Positions 19,427 through 29,638 of a DNA stretch of 64,000 nt are shown piece after piece (within the stretch, counting starts at the first letter, position 1; each line of letters starts with the position of its first letter). Below the pieces are notes generated by a model. The model did not search any database. It saw only the letters and a program-made list of their open reading frames with translations, and was not told the DNA's origin. The stretch is from assembly GCA_022799175.1 (NCBI GenBank), contig JAAWNY010000007.1:1-64000 (forward strand), given 5' to 3'. The translations under genes were made by a program, and so were the position numbers. Source of the DNA: Lachnospiraceae bacterium. GTDB lineage: Bacteria; Bacillota; Clostridia; Lachnospirales; Lachnospiraceae.

Positions 19427-20593
19427 ATGAGTGACACACATATTTCAGATTCTGTTTTTTATATTGGCGTCAGCGATCGGACGCTGGATTTGTTTGAAAG
19501 TCAATACCAAATCCCAGATGGCGTTACGTACAATTCTTATGTGATACTAGATGAAAAGACGGCAGTGTTAGATACGGTGGATGTTCGGGCATCCGAGCAA
19601 TGGCTTGCCAATTTGGAACAGGCGTTAGCGGGAGAACCCGTGGATTATTTGGTGATTTCTCATATGGAACCGGATCATGCGGCCAATATTGAGCGTTTTG
19701 TAAAGCTGCATCCGGAGGCAAAGCTGGTGGGAAATGCCAAGACCTTTGGCATGATACGTCAATTTTTTGATTTTGATTTGGAAAATCAGAAAGTTGAAGT
19801 GAAAGAAGGAGACACTCTGAATCTGGGAAAACATGTCCTGCAGTTTTTCATGGCACCAATGGTGCACTGGCCAGAAGTCATGGTGACTTATGAGCAGACG
19901 GAGAAAATATTATTTTCTGCAGATGGTTTTGGCAGGTTTGGCATGATGGATTCCGAGACGGAATGGGGAGAAGAAGCCGCCCGTTATTATTTGAATATTG
20001 TTGGCAAATATGGCGTTCAGGTGCAGGCTTTGCTGAAAAAGGCGGCGAATTTGGATATTCAGATCATTTGTCCTCTGCACGGACCGATTCTGAAGGAGAA
20101 TTTGGAATATTACCTGAATCAATATCAGATCTGGAGTACTTATCAGCCAGAGCAGCATGGAGTTTTGATCGCTTATGCTTCGATTCATGGAAATACAGCA
20201 AAAGTGGCAAAGCGTCTTGCGGAAATTCTAGGCGAGCAGGGAGAAAAACAGGTAGAGGTGCTGGATTTATCCCGAACGGACATGTCTTTTGCCGTGCGCA
20301 AGGCATTTTATTATGATCGGATGGTGGTGGCAGCGGCAACTTATGATGGTGGGGTATTTCCATGTATGGAAGAATTTTTATTGCATATTCGGTCAAAGAA
20401 TTATCAGAAGCGCACGGTGGGGATTGTAGAAAATGGTAGCTGGGCGCCTATGGCGGGGAAAGTAATAAAGGGAATACTAGAGAGCATGAAGGAGATTGAG
20501 ATTCTGGATCCGCTGGTGACGGTGAAATCTGCGCTGAAGGATGCCGATTTGACGGCGATGCAAGAGCTGGCTGGGGCGCTCATAAAGAGTTGA
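19427..20593 (+). CDS. fprA: FprA-family A-type flavodiiron protein
   Basis: A 388-residue protein with an N-terminal metallo-beta-lactamase-like domain and a C-terminal flavodoxin domain (GVLIAYASIHGNTAK for FMN phosphate binding). It reduces O2 to water, or NO to N2O, in anaerobes. All diiron ligands are visible: His79, Glu81, Asp83 and His84 in HMEPDH, His147, Asp166 and His218. The start chosen is the ATG after AGGAGG; the frame is open for 51 codons further upstream, back into the MITE. In the ancestral sequence without the MITE this frame is continuous with the receiver gene. A terminator follows. Confidence 0.95.
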   Translation: MSDTHISDSVFYIGVSDRTLDLFESQYQIPDGVTYNSYVILDEKTAVLDTVDVRASEQWLANLEQALAGEPVDYLVISHMEPDHAANIERFVKLHPEAKLVGNAKTFGMIRQFFDFDLENQKVEVKEGDTLNLGKHVLQFFMAPMVHWPEVMVTYEQTEKILFSADGFGRFGMMDSETEWGEEAARYYLNIVGKYGVQVQALLKKAANLDIQIICPLHGPILKENLEYYLNQYQIWSTYQPEQHGVLIAYASIHGNTAKVAKRLAEILGEQGEKQVEVLDLSRTDMSFAVRKAFYYDRMVVAAATYDGGVFPCMEEFLLHIRSKNYQKRTVGIVENGSWAPMAGKVIKGILESMKEIEILDPLVTVKSALKDADLTAMQELAGALIKS

Positions 20594-20615
20594 AAAGTAT
20601 TTTTCAATACAAAAT

Positions 20616-20647
20616 AAAGAGGGACTGTTGAAAAACAGCCCCTTTTG
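20616..20647. terminator. Bidirectional terminator between fprA and darA
   Basis: AAAGAGGGACTGTT pairs with AACAGCCCCTTTT around GAAA, with T residues after the rightward strand and A residues before it. It separates the convergent fprA and darA genes. Confidence 0.8.
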
Positions 20648-20668
20648 ATATCCGGAAAAACCAAAATG

Positions 20669-21004
20669 CTAAAATTTCTCAAATCGCTCGACATCTGTTA
20701 CAAAAATAGTAGCACCACCTAATTCCACGGTTACAGGCATCATCACATAGCCAGCAGAGATAGAACCTATGTTGGGAGAAGGGATATCACAGGTAATCTT
20801 TTGTCGCTTTCCGCAGGTCTCTCGAATCAGTTCGATAGCAGTATCCACACGCTCTTCGTCAGTACCAACCATCAAAGTGGCATTTCCTTTTTTGAGAAAG
20901 CCGCCAGTAGTAGCCAGTCTAGTTACACTGTATTGATGCTTGGTGAGGACATCCGTTACTCGGTTGCCGTCGTCGGAGCTTACAATTGCGTAAATAATTT
21001 TCAT
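20669..21004 (-). CDS. darA: Cyclic di-AMP receptor DarA (PstA, PII-like)
   Basis: A 111-residue PII-like trimeric protein that binds cyclic di-AMP. Typical features are the start MKIIYAIVSSDDGNRV, the T-loop-like region LATTGGFLKKGNATLMVG and the B-loop segment, ending in ATIFVTDVERFEKF. The ATG is preceded by GGAGGGG. The receptor and the synthase CdaA are both encoded in this window about 13 kb apart. Its downstream partners are unknown in most species. It is a single leftward gene with a terminator shared with fprA. Confidence 0.93.
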   Translation of the reverse strand: MKIIYAIVSSDDGNRVTDVLTKHQYSVTRLATTGGFLKKGNATLMVGTDEERVDTAIELIRETCGKRQKITCDIPSPNIGSISAGYVMMPVTVELGGATIFVTDVERFEKF

Positions 21005-21227
21005 ATTCACCCCTCCATTTGTCTTAAAGCTGAATTTATTTTAGCATAAAATGCAGTTAGTGTAAATATATTCAGAAAATTTTCGCGGGATTTTTACTAT
21101 TTGATTACTTTTCAGAAGGTTTTGAACCAGAATGAAAAAATAGTACTAAAATTACAGGAAGCATGATATAATAACATAAATGAGAAAATATGCCCTGAGG
21201 GCAGAAGATACAAAAGGGGGCGGTCAG

Positions 21228-22235
21228 ATGACAATCAGAGAAGCACAGGAAGCCTGGGAGGCGCAGTACCTGAGTCCTTTTGCGTCTTTGAGCCGAAATA
21301 CAAGGGGGAGAGATCTTCCGGAACCATTGTGTGATATCCGCCCAGAGTATCAGCGAGACAGAGATCGGATTTTGCATTGCAAGGCATTTCGGAGACTCAA
21401 ACATAAGACCCAGGTATTTCTGGCGCCGGAAGGAGATCATTACCGGACGAGACTGACCCATACGCTGGAGGTCGCCCAGATTGGTCGGACGATTGCCAGG
21501 GCCTTGCGGATGAATGAGAATCTAACCGAGGCGATTGCGCTCGGTCATGATCTGGGACACACCCCTTTTGGCCATTCCGGAGAGCGAATTTTGAATGAAT
21601 TATGTCCAGATGGTTTTGCTCATTATCAGCAGAGCGTGCGGGTAGTTGAGCTTTTAGAAAAGGATGGGAAGGGACTAAATTTGACAAGAGAAGTGCGGGA
21701 CGGGATATTGAATCACCGAACTAGTGGAAAGCCATCTACTTTGGAAGGCTGTATTGTGCGCTTGTCAGATAAGATCGCATACATAAATCATGACATTGAT
21801 GATGCGATTCGAGGAAAAATATTTAAAGAGTCAGATATTCCGGAGCACTATACGGATCTTTTGGGGCACAGTGTACGTGAGCGGCTGAATACTATGATTC
21901 ATGATATTATTGCGAGTAGTATGGATCAGCCACAGATCCGGATGTCGCCAGGGATGCAAGAAGCAATGCAAGGATTGCGTGCTTGGCTGTTTGAGAATAT
22001 GTATCTGAATGAGGTTCCGAAAGCGGAGGAAAAGAAGGCGCAGCAGTTGATTGCGTCTTTGTATCGTTATTATCTGGAACATGCCATGCAAATGCCGGAG
22101 GAATACCGTCAGATGATAGAAGTGCGAGGGGAGAAAAAAGAACGGGTGGTTTGCGATTATATAGCGGGTATGAGCGACAGTTATGCGATTTATAAATTTG
22201 AGGAGTTGTTTGTACCTCAGGCATGGAAGGTATAA
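21228..22235 (+). CDS. dgt: Deoxyguanosinetriphosphate triphosphohydrolase (dGTPase, HD family)
   Basis: A 335-residue HD-domain protein. The metal-binding residues are in RLTHTLEVAQI and LGHDLGHTPFGH, with the downstream conserved Asp in LSDKIAYINHD. dGTPases hydrolyse dNTPs to nucleosides plus triphosphate and limit dNTP pools. The start is the ATG after AAGGGGG; a further 16 in-frame codons upstream look non-coding. It stands directly upstream of dnaG, a frequent arrangement in Clostridia. TATAAT at 21167-21172, preceded by TGA, is a probable -10 element. Confidence 0.92.
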   Translation: MTIREAQEAWEAQYLSPFASLSRNTRGRDLPEPLCDIRPEYQRDRDRILHCKAFRRLKHKTQVFLAPEGDHYRTRLTHTLEVAQIGRTIARALRMNENLTEAIALGHDLGHTPFGHSGERILNELCPDGFAHYQQSVRVVELLEKDGKGLNLTREVRDGILNHRTSGKPSTLEGCIVRLSDKIAYINHDIDDAIRGKIFKESDIPEHYTDLLGHSVRERLNTMIHDIIASSMDQPQIRMSPGMQEAMQGLRAWLFENMYLNEVPKAEEKKAQQLIASLYRYYLEHAMQMPEEYRQMIEVRGEKKERVVCDYIAGMSDSYAIYKFEELFVPQAWKV

Positions 22236-22301
22236 AGATTGCAATCAATCCGACGAATGGTTGCAAAAAAGATACACGAAGATGTAGGAAAGGAGTATTT
22301 C

Positions 22302-24074
22302 ATGTATTATCCGGAAGAGCTCGTCGAGGAAGTGAGAACAAGAAATGACATTGTAGATGTGATTTCGGGATATGTGAAGTTGCAGAAGAAAGGAAGCAAC
22401 TACTTTGGTTTATGCCCTTTTCATAATGAGAAATCTCCTTCCTTTTCCGTATCTCCTCAAAAGCAGATGTACTATTGTTTTGGTTGTGGAGCAGGGGGAA
22501 ATACGATTACCTTTGTGATGGAATATGAGAATTTTACGTTTCCGGAGGCTTTGAAACTGCTGGCGGATCGCGCTGGTGTCCGGCTGCCAGAGGTGGAATA
22601 CTCCAAAGAAGAACGGGAGAAAGCGGACAAGCGTTCCGAACTTCTGAAGATCAATAAAGCGGCAGCAAATTATTTTTATTATCAGCTCCATCAGCCTCAA
22701 GGCAAGTATGGATATGCGTATTTTAAGAAGCGGGAATTGACAGAGGAGACAATCCGGCGGTTCGGGCTAGGATATGCCAATAAAACAAGCAGTGACTTGT
22801 ATCAATATCTGAGATCAAAAGGATATAGGGATGAGATTCTAAGAGACAGCGGTCTGGTAACGGTGGAGGAACGAGGAACTCATGATAAGTTTTGGAATCG
22901 GGTAATGTTTCCGATTATGGATGTTAATAGCCGGGTGGTTGGATTTGGCGGAAGGGTTCTAGGAGATGGGGAACCCAAATATTTGAATTCGCCAGAAACC
23001 CTGGTATTTGATAAGAGCCGAAATCTTTACGGCCTGAATTATGCCCGAATTAGCCGGGAGAAATATATGCTCGTTTGCGAGGGATATATGGATGTCATTG
23101 CTCTGCATCAGGCAGGTTTTAGCAATACGGTAGCTTCCTTGGGCACAGCATTGACCACACAACACGCGATTCTTCTGAAGCGTTACACCGAACAAGTAAT
23201 ACTGACTTACGACAGTGATGGGGCAGGAGAAAAAGCAGCATTGCGGGCAATCCCGATATTAAAAGAAGTGGGAATTTCCACCAAAGTATTAAATATGAAG
23301 CCCTATAAAGATCCGGATGAATTTATTAAAAATTTAGGTGCGGAAGCATTCCGCCAACGGATCCATGAGGCTCAGAACAGCTTTTTGTATGAGATAGATG
23401 TATTGAAAAAGAATTATCAACTGGAAGATCCCGAACAGAAAACACGGTTTTATCATGAGGTGGCGAAAAAACTTCTGGAATTTGAAGAAGAGCTGGAGCG
23501 AGACAATTATATTCAGGCGGTAGCTCGGGAATACCGGATACCTTATGAAAATCTGCGGCGGTTAGTGAACCGTTTGGGTACTATGCCAGGCGTGGCTTCA
23601 AAAGCCGTGAATCGTCAAGTGGAATCGAAGCGGGAAGTAGAGCGAAAGAAGGAAAAGGATGATGGGAATCTTCGGGCTCAACGCTTACTGCTGACATGGT
23701 TGATAGAACGTCCGGAGCTGTATGATCGAATCCAGGGTATTCTTACAGCGGAAGATTTTGTAGAACCTTTGTATCATCGGGCAGCCGAGCTGGTATTTGC
23801 CGGATACCAGCAGAACAAAGTGAATCCGGCTGAAATTTTGAATCATTTTATCAATGATGAAGAACAATACAGAGAGGTAGCGGCTCTGTTTCATGCTAGA
23901 TTGGAGGATTCTTTGAATAATGAAGAGCAAAAAAAGGCATTTTCGGATATTGTATATCGAGTGAAAAAAAACAGTCTGGATCATGCCAGTCAAAAGGCGA
24001 CAGATATTAGTGAACTCCAGCGGATTATCCAAGAGCAGGCAGCGTTGAAGATGCTTTCAGTCGCAATGGAGTAA
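22302..24074 (+). CDS. dnaG: DNA primase
   Basis: A 590-residue primase that makes RNA primers at the replication fork. The N-terminal CHC2 zinc finger has Cys38, His41, Cys59 and Cys62 ([10 protein letters not shown] and [10 protein letters not shown]). The Toprim core shows [12 protein letters not shown] and the acidic TYDSDGAG. The C-terminal 150 residues are the DnaB-binding domain. The start follows AGGAAAGGAG; the open frame upstream is leader. It is followed by rpoD, the classical macromolecular synthesis operon. Confidence 0.97.
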   Translation: MYYPEELVEEVRTRNDIVDVISGYVKLQKKGSNYFGLCPFHNEKSPSFSVSPQKQMYYCFGCGAGGNTITFVMEYENFTFPEALKLLADRAGVRLPEVEYSKEEREKADKRSELLKINKAAANYFYYQLHQPQGKYGYAYFKKRELTEETIRRFGLGYANKTSSDLYQYLRSKGYRDEILRDSGLVTVEERGTHDKFWNRVMFPIMDVNSRVVGFGGRVLGDGEPKYLNSPETLVFDKSRNLYGLNYARISREKYMLVCEGYMDVIALHQAGFSNTVASLGTALTTQHAILLKRYTEQVILTYDSDGAGEKAALRAIPILKEVGISTKVLNMKPYKDPDEFIKNLGAEAFRQRIHEAQNSFLYEIDVLKKNYQLEDPEQKTRFYHEVAKKLLEFEEELERDNYIQAVAREYRIPYENLRRLVNRLGTMPGVASKAVNRQVESKREVERKKEKDDGNLRAQRLLLTWLIERPELYDRIQGILTAEDFVEPLYHRAAELVFAGYQQNKVNPAEILNHFINDEEQYREVAALFHARLEDSLNNEEQKKAFSDIVYRVKKNSLDHASQKATDISELQRIIQEQAALKMLSVAME

Positions 24075-24166
24075 ACCGTGCCCGGAAAAAGAATGGGAGT
24101 GGTTGGAAAGGAAGGACGGCGATCGTTTCGCTAGAAATGGTTGCAGAACAGGAAAGGCGGGCAGAC

Positions 24167-25285
24167 ATGGAAGAACATAGACAGACATTGGAGGAAAAGC
24201 TAGTTTTATTGTTGGAAATCGCAAAGAAAAAGAAAAATGTATTGGAGAATCGGGAGATTTTGGATTTTTTTCGGGGAGAGATTCTGGATCCAGATAAGCT
24301 GGATCGAATCTATGAATTTCTTGATCGAAATAAAGTGGATGTACTGCGTCTGGGTGAGGAAGATGAAATGGATCCAGAGTTGTTTCTGGATGAAGAGTTG
24401 CAGGATGGGGAAGAAATTAATGTGGAGGAAATTGATCTGTCTGTGCCTGACGGAGTCAGTATTGAAGATCCCGTACGCATGTATCTGAAAGAGATCGGAA
24501 AGATTCCGCTTTTGTCTATAGAAGAGGAGATTGAACTGGCCAAAAAGATGGAGCTTGGGGATGGAGAGGCAAGAAAACAGTTGGCAGAGGCCAATCTACG
24601 TCTGGTGGTCAGCATTGCCAAACGGTATGTGGGCCGTGGAATGCAGCTTTTGGATTTGATTCAGGAAGGCAATCTGGGATTGATTAAAGCGGTAGAAAAG
24701 TTTGATTATCGAAAAGGTTATAAGTTTAGCACCTATGCGACCTGGTGGATTCGGCAGGCGATCACGCGATCGATTGCGGATCAAGCCAGAACCATCCGGA
24801 TTCCCGTGCATATGGTGGAAACGATCAATCGTTTGATTCGGACCCAGCGACAATTGGTACAAGAGCTGGGAAGAGAGCCATCCGAGGAGGAGATTGCCAT
24901 CCGAATGGATCTGCCGCCAGAACGAGTGCAGGAAATCCGTAAGATTTCTCAGGAACCCGTATCGCTGGAAACTCCGATTGGGGAAGAAGAAGATAGCCAT
25001 CTGGGGGATTTTATTCAGGATGATCAAGTGGCAGTGCCAGTAGATCAGGCGACCTTTACTCTTTTACGGGAGCAGTTGATGGAAGCATTGGAAACTTTGA
25101 CGGAGCGGGAACAAAAAGTGCTTCGCCTGCGCTTTGGTTTGGATGATGGTAGACCGAGGACGCTAGAAGAAGTCGGCAAAGAATTCCATGTAACAAGAGA
25201 GCGGATTCGCCAGATAGAGGCGAAGGCGTTGCGAAAGTTGCGTCATCCCAGTCGGAGCAAAAAGCTGAAAGATTATTTGGACTGA
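24167..25285 (+). CDS. rpoD: Primary sigma factor RpoD (sigma A)
   Basis: A 372-residue group 1 sigma-70 factor. Region 1.2 ([17 protein letters not shown]), region 2 ([27 protein letters not shown]-type core with the -10 recognition helix [15 protein letters not shown]), region 3 and region 4 (the -35 helix in [20 protein letters not shown]) are complete. The start is the ATG nine bases after AGGAAAGG; an ATG ten codons earlier lacks a ribosome binding site. It lies directly downstream of dnaG. Confidence 0.97.
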   Translation: MEEHRQTLEEKLVLLLEIAKKKKNVLENREILDFFRGEILDPDKLDRIYEFLDRNKVDVLRLGEEDEMDPELFLDEELQDGEEINVEEIDLSVPDGVSIEDPVRMYLKEIGKIPLLSIEEEIELAKKMELGDGEARKQLAEANLRLVVSIAKRYVGRGMQLLDLIQEGNLGLIKAVEKFDYRKGYKFSTYATWWIRQAITRSIADQARTIRIPVHMVETINRLIRTQRQLVQELGREPSEEEIAIRMDLPPERVQEIRKISQEPVSLETPIGEEEDSHLGDFIQDDQVAVPVDQATFTLLREQLMEALETLTEREQKVLRLRFGLDDGRPRTLEEVGKEFHVTRERIRQIEAKALRKLRHPSRSKKLKDYLD

Positions 25286-25313
25286 GGACAACAAAGGAGG
25301 ACAGAAATGAACT

Positions 25314-27965
25314 ATGAAAGAAAAGGATTCTGCCAGAATGAGCAGGAATAACAGGACAAATGATTTTGGTCGTGAAGTAATCGAAGGGATACGTAATAGA
25401 GCCACCCGTTTTTTGATTGTTAGTCTTTTGTCAGTATCTGTTCTTTGCGTCACTGTTTTTATTTATCTGGCTGTTCATATGAATTATAAGAGCTCAGAAA
25501 CCATCGGCAAGATCGGGAAGATTTATATGTCAGGGATGAGTGAACAAGTTGCCATGCACTTTGAGACAGCGATTGAGCTACGATTGTCTCAATTGAATGA
25601 GTTGCTAGAAACCATTCAGACAGAAATTACGGATGAAGAAAAACTACGTCAGGAATTGACCAGAGAGGCCAGAATCCGGGGATTTGAATATCTGGCTTTT
25701 TATTCTAGTGACGGGGAATTTGATATGATTTATGGAAATCAAATAAGACTGATGGATCCGCCGCCTTTTTTGCATTCTCTGAACCAAGGAGAAAAAAAGG
25801 TGGCAATCGGAAAAGATGCAACGGAAGCAGATATCGTGCTTATGGGAGTACCGGTGACTGGTCAGATGTCAGATGGCCGGGAGTGTAGAGCCCTGGTAGC
25901 GGGGCTTCCAGTTCATTATATCGAAGAGACATTATTTTTAAATGAAAATTCGTCGATGGAATATTATTTTATCATTCGCCGGGACGGTAGTTTTATTCTT
26001 CGGGGAGATGATGTGGTGGACGAAAATTATTTTGACCGGGTTTGGAATCGCTATGAGAATGTAGGAGAACTGACACCAGAGGAGTATGTGACCGAGCTCG
26101 GAATCGCTATGGACGCTCAAAGAGATTTCAGTAGTGAATTCACCATAGAAGGTGAAAGGCGCCATTTGTATTGTACTAGCTTATCTTATTCGGAATGGTT
26201 TTTGCTGGTATTTATGCCGTATGGCATTTTGGATGAAACGATTGCCGATTTGGGAGGAGAATGGGTGATCAAAGCGCTGAGCAGTTGCGCAGTGATTCTG
26301 CTGGCTCTGATGGTGGTGTTTGCTAAATATTTCCAGCAGATGCGGCGACAGATGCTGGCTCTGGATGAAGCACGGCAGATGGCGGAGCATGCCAGCAAGG
26401 CCAAGAGCGAGTTTTTGTCCAATATGAGTCATGATATTCGGACTCCCATGAATGCCATTGTGGGAATGACCAGCATTGCGATAGCCAATATTAAAAACCA
26501 GCAACAGGTTTTGAATAGCTTAAAAAAGATTTCGCTGTCCAGCCGTCATCTTTTGGGATTGATTAATAATATTTTGGACATGTCAAAGATTGAGAGCGGT
26601 AAATTATCGCTCAATACAGAGCAGGTATCCTTAAGTGAGATTATGGATGGCATTGTCAATATTATTCAGCCGCAGATAAAAGAAAAACAACAGAATTTTG
26701 AAGTGCATGTGGAAAATATTTTTGCGGAAAATATATGTTGTGACAGCGTGCGATTGAATCAGGTTTTGATTAATTTTCTGGGGAATGCTGTAAAATTCAC
26801 GCCGGAAGGCGGGACGATCCGACTGTCTCTGTGTGAGGAACAATCTCCCAGAGGAGATGCTTATGTGAGAATTCATTTGCGAGTCAAAGATAATGGCATT
26901 GGCATGTCGAAGGAATTTCAAAAAAAGCTTTTTGACTCATTTTCTCGGGAGGACAGCACTCGTGTACAGAAAACGGAGGGGAGCGGCCTAGGTATGGCCA
27001 TTTCTAAATACATAATCGATGCGATGGCAGGAACGATTCAGGTCATCAGTGAGCCAGGGCAGGGGACGGAATTTCATGTGACTGTGGATTTGGAAAAATC
27101 AACTGTACCGGAAAATGATATGAGACTTCCGGCATGGGATATGTTGATTGTAGACGATGATCAGCAACTATATGAAAGTGCGGCAATGACTCTGGAGTCG
27201 ATTGGAGTGCGTACGGATTGGACGATGGATGGTGAGAGTGCAATTCTTGCTGTAGAGGAACGGATACGAAAAAAGGAGCCTTATCATATTGTGCTTATGG
27301 ACTGGAAGCTGCCGGGGATGGATGGAATCCGAACGGCTCGTAAATTGCGAGAGATGTACGGAGAAGAACTACCGATTTTGCTGATTTCCGCCTATGATTG
27401 GAGCGAGATTGAGGAAGATGCGAAAGAAGCCGGAATATCAGGTTTTATTGCAAAGCCATTGTTTAAATCTACGCTTTATTATGGCCTGCGGCAATTTGCC
27501 GGAGATTTGGAGGTCCAGGAAAGAAAAGCACTAGAGGAGGAGTTTGATTTTACTGGTCGAAAGATTCTGTTAGCAGAGGACAATGATTTAAACTGGGAGA
27601 TTGCGCAAGAGCTTTTGTCAGAGATTGGTCTGGAGCTAGACTGGGCGGAAAATGGCCAGATCTGTGTGGAAAAATTTGAGAATTCTTCTGTGGGAACTTA
27701 TGATGGGATTTTGATGGATATTCGAATGCCGGTAATGACCGGATACGAGGCTACGAAAGCTATCCGAAAGCTGGATCGTTCGGATGCCAGTACCATTCCC
27801 ATTATTGCTATGAGCGCGGATGCATTTTCTGAGGATATTCAAAAGTGTCTGGCTTGCGGAATGAATGGCCATATTGCGAAACCGATCGATATGCGGGAAG
27901 TGACACGGATGCTGGAGCGGTTTATTTTGGGCAGGAATGAGCCCTCCGGAAATCATTTCCGGTAA
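25314..27965 (+). CDS. Membrane hybrid sensor histidine kinase with two receiver domains
   Basis: An 883-residue protein. An N-terminal transmembrane helix (about residues 35-57) and a second one (about 322-343) bracket an extracytoplasmic sensor region of the dCache type by size. A HisKA domain follows with the phospho-His373 in MSHDIRTPMNA, then HATPase (VLINFLGNAVKFTPEGG, DNGIGM, GSGLGMAISKY). Two receiver domains end the protein, with Asp663 in LMDWKLPGMDG and Asp802 in ILMDIRMPVMTG. No DNA-binding output is present, so phosphate must pass to another protein or be used internally. AAGGAGG lies 13 bases before the start. It sits between rpoD and trmK. Confidence 0.9.
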   Translation: MKEKDSARMSRNNRTNDFGREVIEGIRNRATRFLIVSLLSVSVLCVTVFIYLAVHMNYKSSETIGKIGKIYMSGMSEQVAMHFETAIELRLSQLNELLETIQTEITDEEKLRQELTREARIRGFEYLAFYSSDGEFDMIYGNQIRLMDPPPFLHSLNQGEKKVAIGKDATEADIVLMGVPVTGQMSDGRECRALVAGLPVHYIEETLFLNENSSMEYYFIIRRDGSFILRGDDVVDENYFDRVWNRYENVGELTPEEYVTELGIAMDAQRDFSSEFTIEGERRHLYCTSLSYSEWFLLVFMPYGILDETIADLGGEWVIKALSSCAVILLALMVVFAKYFQQMRRQMLALDEARQMAEHASKAKSEFLSNMSHDIRTPMNAIVGMTSIAIANIKNQQQVLNSLKKISLSSRHLLGLINNILDMSKIESGKLSLNTEQVSLSEIMDGIVNIIQPQIKEKQQNFEVHVENIFAENICCDSVRLNQVLINFLGNAVKFTPEGGTIRLSLCEEQSPRGDAYVRIHLRVKDNGIGMSKEFQKKLFDSFSREDSTRVQKTEGSGLGMAISKYIIDAMAGTIQVISEPGQGTEFHVTVDLEKSTVPENDMRLPAWDMLIVDDDQQLYESAAMTLESIGVRTDWTMDGESAILAVEERIRKKEPYHIVLMDWKLPGMDGIRTARKLREMYGEELPILLISAYDWSEIEEDAKEAGISGFIAKPLFKSTLYYGLRQFAGDLEVQERKALEEEFDFTGRKILLAEDNDLNWEIAQELLSEIGLELDWAENGQICVEKFENSSVGTYDGILMDIRMPVMTGYEATKAIRKLDRSDASTIPIIAMSADAFSEDIQKCLACGMNGHIAKPIDMREVTRMLERFILGRNEPSGNHFR

Positions 27966-27996
27966 AGAAGAGACATCAAAAAAGGATGCGATCAGG

Positions 27997-28740
27997 ATGA
28001 GATTATCGAAGCGTTTGGAAACGATTATAGATATGGCTTATTGCTGGATATCCCTTCAGGAAAAGGAAGAAAAACAGGGACTTTGCGTGGCAGATGTGGG
28101 AACCGATCATGGTTTTGTTCCGATTTGCCTGATTGAGCGGGGGATTGTTGGTCGGGTACTGGCATTGGATATTCGGAAGGGGCCGCTTCTGCGGGCCCGG
28201 GAGCATGTACAAAACCAGGGGTTACAAGAGCGGATTGCGTTGCGGCTGGGAGATGGTCTGAAACCACTGAAGCCAGGAGAAGCACAGTTGGTGATTATGA
28301 CGGGAATGGGCGGAGAATTGATGTTGCGGATTCTTAAGGAGAGTCCGCAGATTCGGGAAACGGTTCGCTGTTGGATTTTTTCGCCTCAATCGGAGCTTTC
28401 ATGGTTTCGGTACGGACTGAAGGAGTTGGGATTGGCGATTCGCGATGAGGTTATGCTGCAGGAAGATGGAAAATATTATGTCATTATGAAAGCAGAACCG
28501 GGAGAAATGTATTATTCGGAAGAGTACCAGTATCGATATGGAGAGCAGCTGATTCGAAAAAAGTCTCAGGTGTTGGCAGAATATCTGGAACAGGAGATTC
28601 AAAAATTTCAAAAAATCCGAGAACAGATACAAAAAACAGCCAGAGCGGAAACGGTTGGGGCAAAAGAACGTCTGCAGGAGGTGGAAGAAGAGATCGAACA
28701 GGCAAAGAAAGTAAGAGAACTGCTTGGAAAAACTATCTAG
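27997..28740 (+). CDS. trmK: tRNA (adenine(22)-N1)-methyltransferase TrmK
   Basis: A 247-residue class I SAM-dependent methyltransferase that methylates A22 of tRNA. The SAM-binding motif is VADVGTDHGFVPICL, followed by MTGMGGELMLRIL and FSPQSELSWFRYGL. The C-terminal 60 residues form a Lys/Glu-rich coiled coil, typical of the TrmK family. The start follows AAAGGATG. Its neighbours rpoD and nif3 match the conserved Firmicutes order, apart from the kinase gene in between. Confidence 0.93.
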   Translation: MRLSKRLETIIDMAYCWISLQEKEEKQGLCVADVGTDHGFVPICLIERGIVGRVLALDIRKGPLLRAREHVQNQGLQERIALRLGDGLKPLKPGEAQLVIMTGMGGELMLRILKESPQIRETVRCWIFSPQSELSWFRYGLKELGLAIRDEVMLQEDGKYYVIMKAEPGEMYYSEEYQYRYGEQLIRKKSQVLAEYLEQEIQKFQKIREQIQKTARAETVGAKERLQEVEEEIEQAKKVRELLGKTI

Positions 28741-28766
28741 GAGGAAAGAAAAAATAGGGAGAGACA

Positions 28767-29567
28767 ATGATGAGATGTAGAGAACTGATAGGAAAACTGG
28801 AGGAGCTAGCGCCCTTTGCCTATGCTTGCGAATGGGACAATTCCGGTTTTTTGGCCGGACGTGGGGAGAAAGAAATCCATAAGGTACGGATCGCTCTGGA
28901 TGCCACGGATGAGGAGGTGGATCGGGCTATTGCCACAGGAACCGATCTGCTTTTGACCCATCATCCACTGATTTTTAAGCCAATTAAAGTGATAAATGAT
29001 GAGGATTTCATCAGTCGGAGAATATTGCGATTAATCCAGGCGGATATTTGCTATGTGGCAATGCATACCAATTTCGACATTGCTCCAGGATGTATGGCTG
29101 ATTTGGCCGCCGGACGACTGGGCTTGCAGGTGGAAGGACCACTGGAGGTGACTGGGGAGTATAATGGAGTGCCGTTTGGGGTGGGGAAGATTGGTAGACT
29201 GGAACGAGGGATGAGAGTAGAACAGCTGGCAGAATTGGTAAAGAAACGATTTGATTTGCCATTCGTGACGGTGTATGGCATGGACCAGGTGACAGAACCG
29301 GTGATGCGGGTGGCAATCTCACCGGGAGCTGGGGGCAGTATGATTGGGCATGGGATTGCCTGTGGAGCGCAAGTACTGATAACCGGAGACATTGGACACC
29401 ATGGGGGGATTGATGCTGCTGCTTGTGGGATGGCAGTGATTGATGCCGGACATTATGGTCTGGAACACATTTTCATATCCTTTATGAAAGAGTATCTGGA
29501 ACAACTGGCTATGGGAGGGTTGGAAATTACGACAGAAGCGATACGGCTTCCCCTTCGGATGGTGTAG
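28767..29567 (+). CDS. Nif3-like dinuclear metal centre protein
   Basis: A 266-residue member of the Nif3/YqfO/GTP cyclohydrolase I type 2 family. Metal-ligand motifs are intact: LLTHHPLIFKP, AMHTNFDIAPG and the C-terminal DAGHYGLEH. It forms hexamers with a two-metal site; the biological substrate is not settled in this family. GGGAGAGAC precedes the start, and an adjacent second ATG is an equally possible start. It is tightly downstream of trmK, the usual pairing in Firmicutes. Confidence 0.93.
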   Translation: MMRCRELIGKLEELAPFAYACEWDNSGFLAGRGEKEIHKVRIALDATDEEVDRAIATGTDLLLTHHPLIFKPIKVINDEDFISRRILRLIQADICYVAMHTNFDIAPGCMADLAAGRLGLQVEGPLEVTGEYNGVPFGVGKIGRLERGMRVEQLAELVKKRFDLPFVTVYGMDQVTEPVMRVAISPGAGGSMIGHGIACGAQVLITGDIGHHGGIDAAACGMAVIDAGHYGLEHIFISFMKEYLEQLAMGGLEITTEAIRLPLRMV

Positions 29568-29638
29568 CTGGAGAAGAACATCGGGAATATGATTAAACGG
29601 GCACCAGTATAAAAAGAACGTGCAAGGAGGAGGTAGCT

